DNA of 64,000 nt from an uncultured Anaeromusa sp. (GCF_963676855.1 NZ_OY781460.1:310001-374000); one strand, 5' to 3'. Shown: positions 16,778-25,143, counted from the stretch's first letter. The notes: a model not told the origin generated them from the letters alone. A program made the numbers and translations.

Positions 16778-19146
16778 TGTTTCTCCTCCAATTTTTTCAT
16801 CTCCACTGCTGGCAAAGCAATCATGATTGTTGTTCCTGCTTCCGTCGCAGAAGCAACCTCAATCGTTCCTAAATAAGCTGCAATAATATTATTTACTATC
16901 GCAAGCCCTAAGCCAAGATTATCGCCGCCTTGTTTAGTTGAGGTAAATGAGTCAAAGAGTGTTTCCTTTATCGCAGCATCAATTCCCGGACCATTGTCGC
17001 TAATCTTCAACACGACGTTGGCATCACGCTGAAACGTTTCAATACAAATTATTTTTTCGGCTTTCTCTACGGTTTCTAGCGCTTGGATAGCATTAACCAA
17101 TATATTAACAACTACTTCTTCCAACCCAGTCATATTGGCATTCACTAGCGGAAGGTTTTTCTGCAGGTTCTGCTCAACCCTTACAGCACTACTAGATAAT
17201 TGCTCTTTTAATAAATCCACCGCCAGCGCAACTACCTCATTCATATCACAAGGAGCTGTTTTTCGCTCTCCTCGTTTAACAAAAGATCGAAGATGTTTAA
17301 TAATGCTGGTTATTCGATCTACTTGATTTGATATCTCTTGCAGGCTATCAATAACTTCTTTCTCTTCAATTTGCTCACCATGTTGGATCAAATACAGCAA
17401 ACCGCTGGAGACAACCTTTATAGAATTTAACGGCTGGTTAATCTCGTGAGCAATTCCAGAGGCCATCGTACCCACAAAATGAACTTGCTCCGCCTTCACT
17501 TTTGCTTTTTGCGCTTCTACGATTGCCTCTCTGGCTTTGATTTTTTCCGTTATATCTTGGCCAACGATAATATAATGCATTTTTTCACTGGCATCATCCC
17601 GAATAGGTATAATCGAGATTTCATCAACATAGGAACGGCCATCTTTCCTTTTAGCAAGCACCTCTCCATGCCACTCTTTCTCACTTGTCAAATACTGTCT
17701 AATCTCTTCAATTAGCACCGAAGGATTATCTTCCGCTAGAAGCATCAAGCCCCGCTTCCCTAACAGTTCACTAATTTTATAATCTGATAAAGCCTCATAT
17801 GCTTTATTGCCCCACCATATATTCCGTTGCTCATTTAAAATCAAGACAAAACTATTACTATTTTCCAACCCAGACGTTAACAATTTTATCCTCAAACGTT
17901 CATCATTCAACCGACGAACATACTGTTCTAAGCTCTCAGACATTTCGTTAATAGTATAAGCCAGTTCACCAACCTCATCATTACGAACAATCTTTATCCT
18001 GCTTGAGAAATCGCCATTCGCAATTTCTCTGGTCCTTTGATTTACTTTTCGCAAGGGCCTAACAATATACTCTGCCGTAAAAAAGCCAATAACGCTGCCA
18101 AGCAAGCAGGCTATCAACGTAATAACAAGCAACTTGTCACTAAAAGCAGCCATTTGGTACATTAAATCTCGTTCAGGAATAACGATGAAACTCAACCAAT
18201 TGAGTCCATTTACTCCCTCAATAGCGTGCACCTGAAGCAAAAACGATTCTCCGTTATAATAAAATTTAAAGCTTTGACTTTCATGAATATTTTCTAGAAA
18301 AAAACCGTTTATCCGAATCGACGCCTTGCATTGATAGAAGAGAGGATCATCCTCTTCTTTTAGATCCTCATACCAATACTTGCTTTGTCGAATCGCATCA
18401 TTAGTGGAAGCAATCACCCTTCCTGTTCGTTCAACAACATAAACCGACGAACGCTCTGTGATTCTCAACTCTTTCAAAAAGTCATCTATCCAATTCAACA
18501 AAAGAGAGCTGCCCAATACACCTACTAAGTGTTCTGAGGAATATATCGGATATACTGAGGTGACAACAAGGCCTCTTCCCGTAGCAGAAGCATATACGGC
18601 GGTCCAGCCTGGTTTTTTCAACTCAGCCCCTTTTTTAAAGGGAGGACGTTGGCGTGTATCATAATCAGGCAAGCTTTCTATATAATTCATTCGCCCGATT
18701 TCCTCTTTATAAGTGTAATAATCAAGTGTCTTCTTTTCAAGATTGCTATTCCAAACTACAACAGATCCGTTGTCTTCTTTTCTTGCTCCATATTCCATCC
18801 CATCTACCATGGAAAAATATGTATTAGTTACCTTTGGAAAATCTTTCAGCATACTTACAAAGTATGTATCTCGTTGTTGCTCATTTGAAAAATCAATCTG
18901 TCCATTGCGAATAATATTTTTATGTACTTTCTCTAGTCGATACGGCTCTTCTAGATAGGCTGTTATAGTTTTTGATATTTCATCATTTATGATCGAAAAA
19001 ATTTGCTGCGAATTATCTTGAACCGCATCCATCCCACAATGATATGCTAACCAGCTAGTCAGCATTGCAAAAACAATGATCTGGGCAGCAATAATACTTA
19101 CAATTAACGTACGAATCGAGCTAGTTGGCGACCAACAAAACTTCAT
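16774..19146 (-). CDS. Cache-HAMP-PAS sensor histidine kinase
   Basis: 790 residues. TM1 about 14-35; a double-Cache sensor about 40-320 clearly related to those of the two cyclases (YLEEPYRLEK, QQRDTYFVSMLKDFPKVTNTYF, GWTAVYASATGRGLVV). Then TM2, HAMP (YIVRPLRKVNQRTREIANGDF), a PAS domain, HisKA with phospho-His in GIAHEINQPLNS, and HATPase_c with an N box and DNGPGIDAAIKE plus LGLGLAIV. DctB-like layout. It phosphorylates the adjacent sigma54 regulator. With the cyclases it forms a set of three receptors for probably similar small ligands such as organic or amino acids. Confidence 0.92.
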   Translation of the reverse strand: MKFCWSPTSSIRTLIVSIIAAQIIVFAMLTSWLAYHCGMDAVQDNSQQIFSIINDEISKTITAYLEEPYRLEKVHKNIIRNGQIDFSNEQQRDTYFVSMLKDFPKVTNTYFSMVDGMEYGARKEDNGSVVVWNSNLEKKTLDYYTYKEEIGRMNYIESLPDYDTRQRPPFKKGAELKKPGWTAVYASATGRGLVVTSVYPIYSSEHLVGVLGSSLLLNWIDDFLKELRITERSSVYVVERTGRVIASTNDAIRQSKYWYEDLKEEDDPLFYQCKASIRINGFFLENIHESQSFKFYYNGESFLLQVHAIEGVNGLNWLSFIVIPERDLMYQMAAFSDKLLVITLIACLLGSVIGFFTAEYIVRPLRKVNQRTREIANGDFSSRIKIVRNDEVGELAYTINEMSESLEQYVRRLNDERLRIKLLTSGLENSNSFVLILNEQRNIWWGNKAYEALSDYKISELLGKRGLMLLAEDNPSVLIEEIRQYLTSEKEWHGEVLAKRKDGRSYVDEISIIPIRDDASEKMHYIIVGQDITEKIKAREAIVEAQKAKVKAEQVHFVGTMASGIAHEINQPLNSIKVVSSGLLYLIQHGEQIEEKEVIDSLQEISNQVDRITSIIKHLRSFVKRGERKTAPCDMNEVVALAVDLLKEQLSSSAVRVEQNLQKNLPLVNANMTGLEEVVVNILVNAIQALETVEKAEKIICIETFQRDANVVLKISDNGPGIDAAIKETLFDSFTSTKQGGDNLGLGLAIVNNIIAAYLGTIEVASATEAGTTIMIALPAVEMKKLEEKQ

Positions 19147-19450
19147 AATAGTGCCGTTCTCCTCAGCTATGTTTCTTCAAACAAGTTCACATACTTAAAC
19201 TTTCTTCTTTTCCTATCAAAAACCTGCCAATAGTTATATCTCTTTTGCAAAGCCTATTTATTTGCACACTAGGTGTAGTTGCTACAATCTCTCATGTTTG
19301 CATGTAGTATTCTATGTCATATAAAAAAACCGCCCTTACCGGCGGTTCAAACACTCTCCCAATATGAAAACAGCTATAAAAAACCTGTTCCATGGCCCCT
19401 AAAAAAGCCGCCCTCTTTAATCACATAATATAATTTTTAAAAAAGCATTT
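19147..19450. other. Intergenic region upstream of the kinase operon
   Basis: About 300 bp of AT-rich sequence between the kinase start and a decayed frame. It should contain the kinase promoter, but I cannot assign one with confidence. A terminator for the opposite flank is listed separately. Confidence 0.5.
19322..19348 (-). terminator. Small terminator after the truncated frame
   Basis: On the minus strand GAACCGCC, a short loop, GGGCGGTT and seven T. It ends transcription from the decayed region at 19.4-19.8 kb before the kinase operon. Confidence 0.75.
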
Positions 19451-19777
19451 TTATCTAACGTATGCGCAAAACTCCGCATACCAACGCAGGTCGGAGTTAT
19501 AGTGTTTCTTATTATAATCCCATTTTTGTTGAAAGTTACTTATTCCACTAGTCCAGTTAGTATATATTTTCTTATATCTAACCATGAACTCTCTCGTTCC
19601 CCCAATGACTGCGTGTTCTTCATGTGAAATAATTAGTCCCCATTTTCCCTCTTTCGAATATAATAAATTCTCCAGAATCACAGGAAGTCGTATACATTCT
19701 TCATATTGAGTATTTGACGAGATATGCCAATGACTGCAATTTTCGTTACAAAAAAAATTTTCTGTCTCAACCTCTGA
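19451..19777 (-). pseudogene. Frame with no proper start; probable decayed gene
   Basis: Open for 108 codons after a TAA at 19778-19780, but the first possible start (GTG at 19681) is 32 codons in and has no ribosome site. The upstream part codes sensibly (FFCNENCSHWHISSNTQ) and the rest is Trp/Tyr-rich (GKWGLIISHEEHAVIGG, RWYAEFCAYVR). This suggests an N-terminally truncated gene whose beginning was lost. No family recognised. A functional 76-residue protein from the GTG is possible but less likely. Confidence 0.4.
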
Positions 19778-19871
19778 TTAAATCATTCTGATTGACGAGT
19801 TTTGATTTTGACGGATTATGAATAGATACTATTGTCCAATTGTTGTTTTATTCACGAGACGACACCATAGA

Positions 19872-19917
19872 TGAAAAGAAAAGTCAGCGGATTTTCACGT
19901 CCACTGGCCTTTTTGTC
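19872..19917 (-). terminator. Terminator after the 104-residue gene
   Basis: On the minus strand GGCCAGTGGA, loop, TCCGCTGAC, then CTTTT-type tail. An imperfect 9-bp stem resembling two other hairpins at 20404-20448 and 22130-22175. Confidence 0.65.
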
Positions 19918-19933
19918 AATTAATATATCTTTC

Positions 19934-20248
19934 TTATAGTTTATCCTTCATTTCATCCATAAGCTCTAGAAGTTCATTAACTTTAATGTTAAATCTAGTC
20001 TGAGAAAAATCATTACAAAAGTCTTCAGAAACAATATCAATTATACAGACTTCCTGTATGTTCTTTTTTTGAATTAGGTATTGATTTCCTTCATGTTCTC
20101 CACTTCTAAAATTCTGTAACTCAAGGAAATTATATATTATCGAAAAGGTTTCTTTATTCACTTCAGTTATTAAAAAATCCTCTAAGCGCTGATACAAAAA
20201 TTCATTGTTACTTTTAATAAACTCATCTTTGTTAAACACCTTATACAT
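19934..20248 (-). CDS. Hypothetical small acidic protein
   Basis: 104 residues from the ATG at 20248, with AAGGAG 10 nt upstream. Charged, helical, no membrane segment or signal (FLITEVNKETFSIIYNFLELQ, NELLELMDEMKDKL). No family recognised. It has its own downstream hairpin. Lower GC than the neighbouring core genes, which fits an accessory region; it could be an immunity or phage-type protein, but nothing in the sequence proves that. Confidence 0.6.
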   Translation of the reverse strand: MYKVFNKDEFIKSNNEFLYQRLEDFLITEVNKETFSIIYNFLELQNFRSGEHEGNQYLIQKKNIQEVCIIDIVSEDFCNDFSQTRFNIKVNELLELMDEMKDKL

Positions 20249-20403
20249 AATGTGTTAGCTCCTTGTGTTATGGCAATTTATCGGGAAACACCGTCCAGAT
20301 ATTTTCTAACTCAGAATACACTATTCTAATAGCCATTCCAATTACTTTACCTGCATCTATCAGTACTTTATATGACTGTGGATCGGCTACACTAAACTAG
20401 ACA
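20249..20403. other. Upstream region of the 104-residue gene
   Basis: About 155 bp, AT-rich, holding the ribosome site of the gene at 19934-20248 and probably its promoter. Nothing else recognised. Confidence 0.4.
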
Positions 20404-20448
20404 GAAAAGATAAGGACAGTGGGTTTTTACGTCCACTGTCCTTTCTTT
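20404..20448 (-). terminator. Terminator after the frameshifted Cys-rich small gene
   Basis: Perfect 11-bp stem AAGGACAGTGG/CCACTGTCCTT around a 10-nt loop with T-rich tails on both sides. Confidence 0.8.
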
Positions 20449-20453
20449 TACCA

Positions 20454-20644
20454 TCAATCGCAAAGAGGGTATCGCGGGCATTGGGTACAAACCGCTCTTA
20501 TCTCTTCATTTGTTTTTTTAATAAACTCTTTATGTCTTTCAGTACATCCTCCTTCATAATTTTCTCGTTCTGGTAATTAATATCTAAGCACAGTCCTTCG
20601 TCAATGACTCTATTTAGCAATGGACATTGATACTTTTCACTCAC
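20454..20644 (-). pseudogene. Small Cys-rich protein gene with a frameshift in a poly-A run
   Basis: From a GTG at 20644 the frame codes for about 43 residues beginning SEKYQCPLLNRVIDEGLC. At a run of seven A (complement of T at 20513-20519) it shifts into a frame that stops after QMKR. Adding one A restores a continuation TNEEIRAVCTQCPRYPLCD that ends at 20454, just before the terminator. The two Cys clusters (CPLLNRVIDEGLC and CTQCPRYPLC) look like one metal-binding small protein. The upstream frame (…KVLSEAAR, stop TGA) overlaps the GTG as GTGA, so this was the second gene of a small operon. A mutation, programmed slippage or sequencing error could all explain it. Confidence 0.5.
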
Positions 20645-20708
20645 CTTGCCGCCTCACTTAATACTTTTAATACGGTTTCATCAAAATTGTTTTTGCCAGA
20701 AACAAAGG

Positions 20709-20716
20709 AACGGTTC
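20709..20716. repeat. Left target-site duplication of the IS256-family element
   Basis: AACGGTTC, identical to the 8 bp right after the element (22053-22060). Confidence 0.9.
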
Positions 20717-22052
20717 GATAGTGTCAAGGAATGTTCGCAAAAACCATCGCACTCCGAAATAGCTAAGCGCTCTTGCTCAACTGTTGTTGAATTTCGTTGA
20801 TAAGCATAGGATTTATATAAGAACGCCCGCTAGACCAGTCCTCACTATATTCGATAAGATAGCTGGTCACTAGGCGAATGTAGGAATCCATACTTGGGAA
20901 AATGCCTACAACTTTAGTGCGACGGCGTATTTCCCTGTTTAGCCGTTCCAGAAGATTGGTGGATGCAATTTTGCGAGCGTCAATTTGCCGGAAATTGAAG
21001 AATTGAAGGGAGTCTTCCAACCCTTCTTCCAAAGTGGCAATGGCTTGCGGATATTTTCCTTCATACTCGTTCATGAGCCCATCGGCATATTTTTTAGCGC
21101 TGTCATAGTCTGGTTGGAGCCAAATCTGTTTCAGCTTTTCTGCAAAGAATTTCTTATCTCTACTGGAAACACACCCTAAAATATTACGCATAAAATGAAC
21201 CTTGCAGCGTTGCCAGGAGCAGCCGACAAAGGACTCGCGAGCCGCTTTGACTAAGCCTTTATGAGCGTCGGAGACAACCAGCCAAACTTTCTCTATACCA
21301 CGTTCTTTAAGGTTATCAAATAGCTTGGTATAAGTAGCAGCTGACTCTTCATACATCGGTTCGACAGCCAAAATGTCACGCTTGCCTTCTGTATTGATGC
21401 CTGTTACTACCAAGACAGCCATGTTTTTAACTGCGCGATTATCGCGGATCCGCTCGTAAAGAGCATCGACCCAAAGAACTGGATACGTGGCTTCCAGCTT
21501 GCGCTGCCGAAATGCCTCCACCTGCTCGTTTAGTTCTTTAGTAAGGACTGACACCTGCCCCCGCGAGATAGACTCAATCCCCAAGGTTTTGGTCAGCCTA
21601 TCCATCTTTCGCGTTGAAATGCCATTGACGTATGCTTCTTGGATTACGCTCATTAAAGCGGCTTCCGAACGCTTCTTGGCTTCTACAAAGAAGGGGATAT
21701 AGCCGCCATTTCTAATCTTGGGCACCATTAAATACATCGTCCCCATTCGTGTGTCGAAGCGGCGAACCCGATAACCGGAGCGGTATCCTTGGCGGTCTTC
21801 ACTACGCTCAGATTTTTCAGCGCCAAGCTTTCCTTCTACTTCGGCTTCCATAAGCCGTTCACAGAGCCATTTGAGCATCGATAACATGGGTTCTTCGTCC
21901 AACACAAATTTCATTAGCATTTTTTCGAAAGGTACGGTAGAATTTTGGTAAGCCATCGATTTCACACTCCTTTGGGTTTGCTAGCACTTACCTTTTCGGA
22001 GTTTTCGATGGCTTTTCCTTTTTCTCTTTTGCGAACTCAATTGTACGCTATC
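20717..22052 (-). mobile_element. IS256-family insertion sequence, complete
   Basis: 1336 bp with imperfect 26-bp terminal inverted repeats: the left end starts GATAGTGTCAAGG and the right end, on the minus strand, GATAGCGTACAATT; 18 of 26 positions match, including the inner GTTCGCAAAA. It is flanked by a perfect 8-bp target duplication, AACGGTTC, the usual length for this family. One intact transposase gene. The perfect duplication suggests a fairly recent insertion. It lies upstream of, or inside, the small operon at 20454-20700. Confidence 0.93.
20763..21956 (-). CDS. IS256-family (Mutator-type) transposase
   Basis: 397 residues from the ATG at 21956 (AAAGGAG upstream), the usual family length of about 400. 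The DDE chemistry is shown by LWVDALYERIRD (first Asp), WLVVSDAHKGLVKA (second Asp) and a C-terminal Glu region, with the family signature CKVHFMRNIL. Zinc- or DNA-binding N-terminus with DRQGYRSGYRVRRF. No frameshift is visible, so it is probably active. It ends 46 bp inside the left end of the element. Confidence 0.95.
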   Translation of the reverse strand: MAYQNSTVPFEKMLMKFVLDEEPMLSMLKWLCERLMEAEVEGKLGAEKSERSEDRQGYRSGYRVRRFDTRMGTMYLMVPKIRNGGYIPFFVEAKKRSEAALMSVIQEAYVNGISTRKMDRLTKTLGIESISRGQVSVLTKELNEQVEAFRQRKLEATYPVLWVDALYERIRDNRAVKNMAVLVVTGINTEGKRDILAVEPMYEESAATYTKLFDNLKERGIEKVWLVVSDAHKGLVKAARESFVGCSWQRCKVHFMRNILGCVSSRDKKFFAEKLKQIWLQPDYDSAKKYADGLMNEYEGKYPQAIATLEEGLEDSLQFFNFRQIDARKIASTNLLERLNREIRRRTKVVGIFPSMDSYIRLVTSYLIEYSEDWSSGRSYINPMLINEIQQQLSKSA

Positions 22053-22060
22053 AACGGTTC
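22053..22060. repeat. Right target-site duplication of the IS256-family element
   Basis: AACGGTTC, matching 20709-20716. Confidence 0.9.
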
Positions 22061-22129
22061 CGTTGTTCGATGTTTCTTTATGCCTTGAATATCACGTTCA
22101 GCCCCAGCCCTGTCACTCGGTTTGAGGTA

Positions 22130-22175
22130 AAAAGAGAGGCCAGCGGATTTTTGTATCCGTTAACCTCTTTTCTTA
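22130..22175 (-). terminator. Terminator after the small membrane protein gene
   Basis: On the minus strand AGAGGTTAACGGAT, a 6-nt loop, ATCCGCTGGCCTCT and a T-run; stem of 14 with two wobble pairs and one mismatch. It begins within the gene's last codons. Confidence 0.75.
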
Positions 22176-22496
22176 ATGTACAAAGTTTATTATTCCAATT
22201 ACTACTAAAATAGGCGCCCAATATTCCATCCGAATCCAAAACAAGCTGTGAGTATTTACTATTTTTACCTCTTGGTTTGTTCTAGGGTCAAATAAAATCT
22301 GCTCAGCATTTTCGTTGAGTTTCTTTCCTAAAAGCCAGATTGGTACAGCAGCAATGAATAATGCAACAGATACCGGCCATTTACTGAACCTATAATAACC
22401 TTTAAAAAACATGGCATCTAAAAAATACTGCGATACGAAACATACAAATAAAACCTTCACCGGAACCACAAACCCATATCCTCTCCAAACAAGCAT
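22173..22496 (-). CDS. Small membrane protein
   Basis: About 107 residues from the ATG at 22496 (GGAGAAA site upstream). Opens with LVWRGYGFVVPVKVLF, a start shared by a widespread family of uncharacterised small bacterial membrane proteins. TM segments at about 6-25, 40-58 and 88-105, with a soluble loop (LNENAEQILFDPRTNQEV) between the last two. Role unknown. Confidence 0.7.
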   Translation of the reverse strand: MLVWRGYGFVVPVKVLFVCFVSQYFLDAMFFKGYYRFSKWPVSVALFIAAVPIWLLGKKLNENAEQILFDPRTNQEVKIVNTHSLFWIRMEYWAPILVVIGIINFVH

Positions 22497-22671
22497 ACAA
22501 ATTTCTCCGTCTCCATATCTTCTTCCCTTTGTAAAACAACATTGTTTAATATTCAATTATTCATTTGATCATTTTTTCAAGCACAGAGGTTGTCAAACTG
22601 CTTGTTTGCATGTACGTATGGAGACGGCTCTTTTGGCTTCCAGTCTGCGATAGCTCTTCTTTTCCAAGCTG

Positions 22672-23781
22672 TCATATCCACTCTTTATAACTGTCCCAAT
22701 CACCATTTATACGTGCTTGAACCTTCATCTTATGCTGCTCCAGCAGTTTAGAAATTCCAGAAGCAATTTTGTAATTATACAAGGCTTTCTCTTTATCACC
22801 TGCTAATTCGTATGCCTGCCCAAGATTAAACTGAGTAAACTCCGGATCACCGTTGAGTTCTAAACATTTATTAAAGTCAGCGATTGCTTCTGGATATTTT
22901 TTCAGCAAGGCATACGCGTTCCCACGGCACGAATAGAAGATACCATTTTTAGGATCTAATTGAAGCGCCTGGTTAGCATCGGCCAAAGCCGCTTCTGCGT
23001 TCTTTAATTTGTAATGCGAATAAGAACGCTCAAAGTAATAAAATGCAGTTTTGGGCTTAAGATCTATCGCTTTGGAAATTGCATTCACCGCCTGGGCATA
23101 GTCACCGACTTCCGCGCTAGCATAAGCCAGCTCATAATAATTATCGTAATTTTTTGTTTGAAGTTTCGAGGCCATAGAAAAAGCTTCACGGGCCTTCTCA
23201 TAATTTCCGCTTTGTTTATATGTATAGCCTTGTTTGGCCCACTCAAGCCCTGCCAATTGGTTCAATTTTATTGATTTTACCATGTCTAAAAAGTTCTTCA
23301 TTTCTCGCGAGGAGTCTTCCTCCTTAGACACTGCGCTTATATCCATCATCGTATCATTGATCCAAAAAGCAGCTTTCAGCATAACATCTCTACCGCCATC
23401 CTTGCGAAGATAAGAAAAGACTGCCATATATGCATCTTGATTGGCTATTGTATCTTTTTTTGCTACTTCTACTTTTGCATCGGGACACTTCGAATAAAAT
23501 TGCTGAATAAACATTTGCAATATCACACTATAATCAGCATTGCTAATGGCAACAGGAAACGGAGGCATGGCACTAACAATAATCCTACCAGATTTCTCGT
23601 TATCAAAAGCTCTGAATAACAATGTCCCTTTTCCTTCTCCATGTCCATATATAACTTTCCATGAGTCTGGAGCAACAAGGGAAACTCCAAATTTAGTATT
23701 TTCAACTACTTGAGCATTTGCTACCGAAAAGCATAGCAAAACATTAAATATAAAGCAAAGCACTAACACTATTCTAAACAT
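22672..23781 (-). CDS. Exported TPR-repeat protein
   Basis: 369 residues; AAGGAGGGTGA site 7 nt before the ATG. Signal peptide 1-24 (FRIVLVLCFIFNVLLCFSVANAQ). Residues about 25-170 form a globular domain with FGVSLVAPDSWKVIYG and later strands, like the lipoprotein-type domains found before TPRs. Then four to five TPR units from about 175 (AREAFSMASKLQTKNYDNYYELAYASAEVGDYAQAVNA is one) to the end. Probably a periplasmic scaffold. No pathway can be assigned. Confidence 0.85.
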   Translation of the reverse strand: MFRIVLVLCFIFNVLLCFSVANAQVVENTKFGVSLVAPDSWKVIYGHGEGKGTLLFRAFDNEKSGRIIVSAMPPFPVAISNADYSVILQMFIQQFYSKCPDAKVEVAKKDTIANQDAYMAVFSYLRKDGGRDVMLKAAFWINDTMMDISAVSKEEDSSREMKNFLDMVKSIKLNQLAGLEWAKQGYTYKQSGNYEKAREAFSMASKLQTKNYDNYYELAYASAEVGDYAQAVNAISKAIDLKPKTAFYYFERSYSHYKLKNAEAALADANQALQLDPKNGIFYSCRGNAYALLKKYPEAIADFNKCLELNGDPEFTQFNLGQAYELAGDKEKALYNYKIASGISKLLEQHKMKVQARINGDWDSYKEWI

Positions 23782-23886
23782 TGTCTAGTCACCCTCCTTA
23801 ATTATTGCTACTTTTTATCTGATCAACTCTATCTGGAGTCGTTCATTAGGCAAATGATAACGCTTTTTCAGACTATAGGGGAGCTT

Positions 23887-24348
23887 TCATTTAACAACAA
23901 TCTCCGCTTCATTTACGTCTAATTTTTGGCTGTTCATAGCCACTAGTATCTTATACGCTTTCATTCCTCGATACATGTAATAAAGTGCAAAGACATGTAT
24001 TCCCAAGCCTATGTAATCTTGGGCTAAAATAAAAAGAATACCATCCAAAGAATATACAATCATACCTACTATAAAAGCCCAGTTATATCCTTTATGCGCC
24101 ATTTTACCAAAGAACAAGAAAACCCCCGCCAAAATTAATGTTACTATCCCCGAAACAATGCCGTTCTGAAACAACACATTTACAACCTGTGTTATGCCGA
24201 GTCCTATAGCAAAATTCCAGCTCATATGAATTTGAAAAGACGCCTCGTTGATAATAGACATTGCAGCAACCCAATAAAACCACCTTGCTCCACTCTTATA
24301 TTCGTTTTCGGTTCGAATTCTTATTTCTACATTTTTTTCAATGTTCAT
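23887..24348 (-). CDS. Small integral membrane protein
   Basis: About 153 residues from the ATG at 24348 (GGAGGAAGAACT spacing is ideal; the upstream in-frame ATG lacks a site). Four hydrophobic segments: about 23-40, 45-70, 78-98 and 105-128. No catalytic motif. Resembles uncharacterised four-TM proteins of Firmicutes. Upstream of the TPR gene in the same direction, with a gap of about 100 bp. Confidence 0.75.
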   Translation of the reverse strand: MNIEKNVEIRIRTENEYKSGARWFYWVAAMSIINEASFQIHMSWNFAIGLGITQVVNVLFQNGIVSGIVTLILAGVFLFFGKMAHKGYNWAFIVGMIVYSLDGILFILAQDYIGLGIHVFALYYMYRGMKAYKILVAMNSQKLDVNEAEIVVK

Positions 24349-25027
24349 AGTTCTTCCTCCATGGCTATTAATTATCGGCATTAAGATTAACGAATTTTCC
24401 ATTCCTTCTTACTTATAGTTTCTAATGCGTTCAATTCTCTCCGCTGTTGCCAGGCGCCTCCCTTTCTTTACTGCGATATTGTCTCTTACCATACAAAAAG
24501 CCAGGCGGTTTCACAGAATTTCTGCTACTACCGCCTGGTGGTATACACGTTCCTTATTTGACGGCTTCCATGCCATGCTATGCAAGGAAGCGTTTTATCG
24601 CCCATCGTGGCCGGTTACACTACTGGCTCCCCTTATCCCAAGTGTCCAAATACAGAATAAGGTTCATCGCCTTCCTCGCAAGTATCCGATTGTATGGTTC
24701 CAGCCATTTCTCCTTGTTCTTTTGCAAGAGACTTTCTTGCTTGTTTTATATTTTTAAAAAACTATGTTTACACTATACTCCCATGTTTTTCACTTATCCA
24801 CAAGACTTTTGTCTCTATTTTAGTTTCATTCGGTATATTCCTTATAAAAATGATTGCAATTAGGAAAATGGTCCTTTGCTCAGTTTTTGTTATACTACTA
24901 CTATTTTCCTTACGCACTTAGACCCTTGTCTTATTTTACAATATCTTCTTTTCCGTTTCCCTGTCATTATTAACTTATATTTACGCTAGTTTCCAATGAA
25001 TAAGACCCAAAACAAGACCCACTAGAC
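24349..25027. other. Unexplained 680-bp non-coding stretch; possible minus-strand RNA
   Basis: No convincing protein gene on either strand; the longest frames have no ribosome site. On the minus strand there is a TATAGT-like -10 near 24780, several local hairpins (for example CTTCC…GGAAG, CCTTATT…AATAAGG) and a terminator-like hairpin at 24496-24532 followed by CTTTTTG. A structured RNA of about 300 nt or the scar of a mobile element would fit. It is not a 4.5S, tmRNA or RNase P RNA by their hallmark sequences. Confidence 0.4.
24496..24532 (-). terminator. Terminator-like hairpin at the end of the unexplained stretch
   Basis: On the minus strand CCAGGCGGT, a 20-nt loop, ACCGCCTGG and CTTTTTG; 9-bp perfect stem. 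There is no coding gene directly upstream on that strand, hence the suspicion of an RNA gene. Confidence 0.6.
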
Positions 25028-25029
25028 AT

Positions 25030-25060
25030 AAAAAAGGCCTCCGATTCCTCGGAGGCCTTG
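25030..25060 (-). terminator. Terminator after tRNA-Thr
   Basis: On the minus strand AAGGCCTCCGA, a 4-nt loop, TCGGAGGCC and a T-run; 8 bp past the tRNA. Confidence 0.9.
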
Positions 25061-25067
25061 ATTTCAC

Positions 25068-25143
25068 TGGAGCCGATAATAGGATTCGAACCTACGACCT
25101 ACTCATTACGAATGAGCCGCTCTACCAGCTGAGCTATATCGGC
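25068..25143 (-). tRNA. tRNA-Thr (CGT)
   Basis: Minus-strand cloverleaf: acceptor GCCGATA/TATCGGC, D arm GCTC…GAGC, anticodon stem GCTCA/TGAGT with loop TTCGTAA (anticodon CGT), T arm GGTTCGAATCC, encoded CCA. 76 nt. Confidence 0.97.

Noticed and set aside
19147..19320. Sigma54 promoter upstream of the kinase (TGGCAGG…TTTTTGA on the minus strand)
   Set aside because: Spacing between the GG and GC elements does not fit the GG-N10-GC rule.
24425..24863. Plus-strand frames of 110 and 138 codons in the unexplained stretch
   Set aside because: No ribosome site, odd composition (Phe/Leu/Cys-rich) and they run through the minus-strand hairpins; probably chance.
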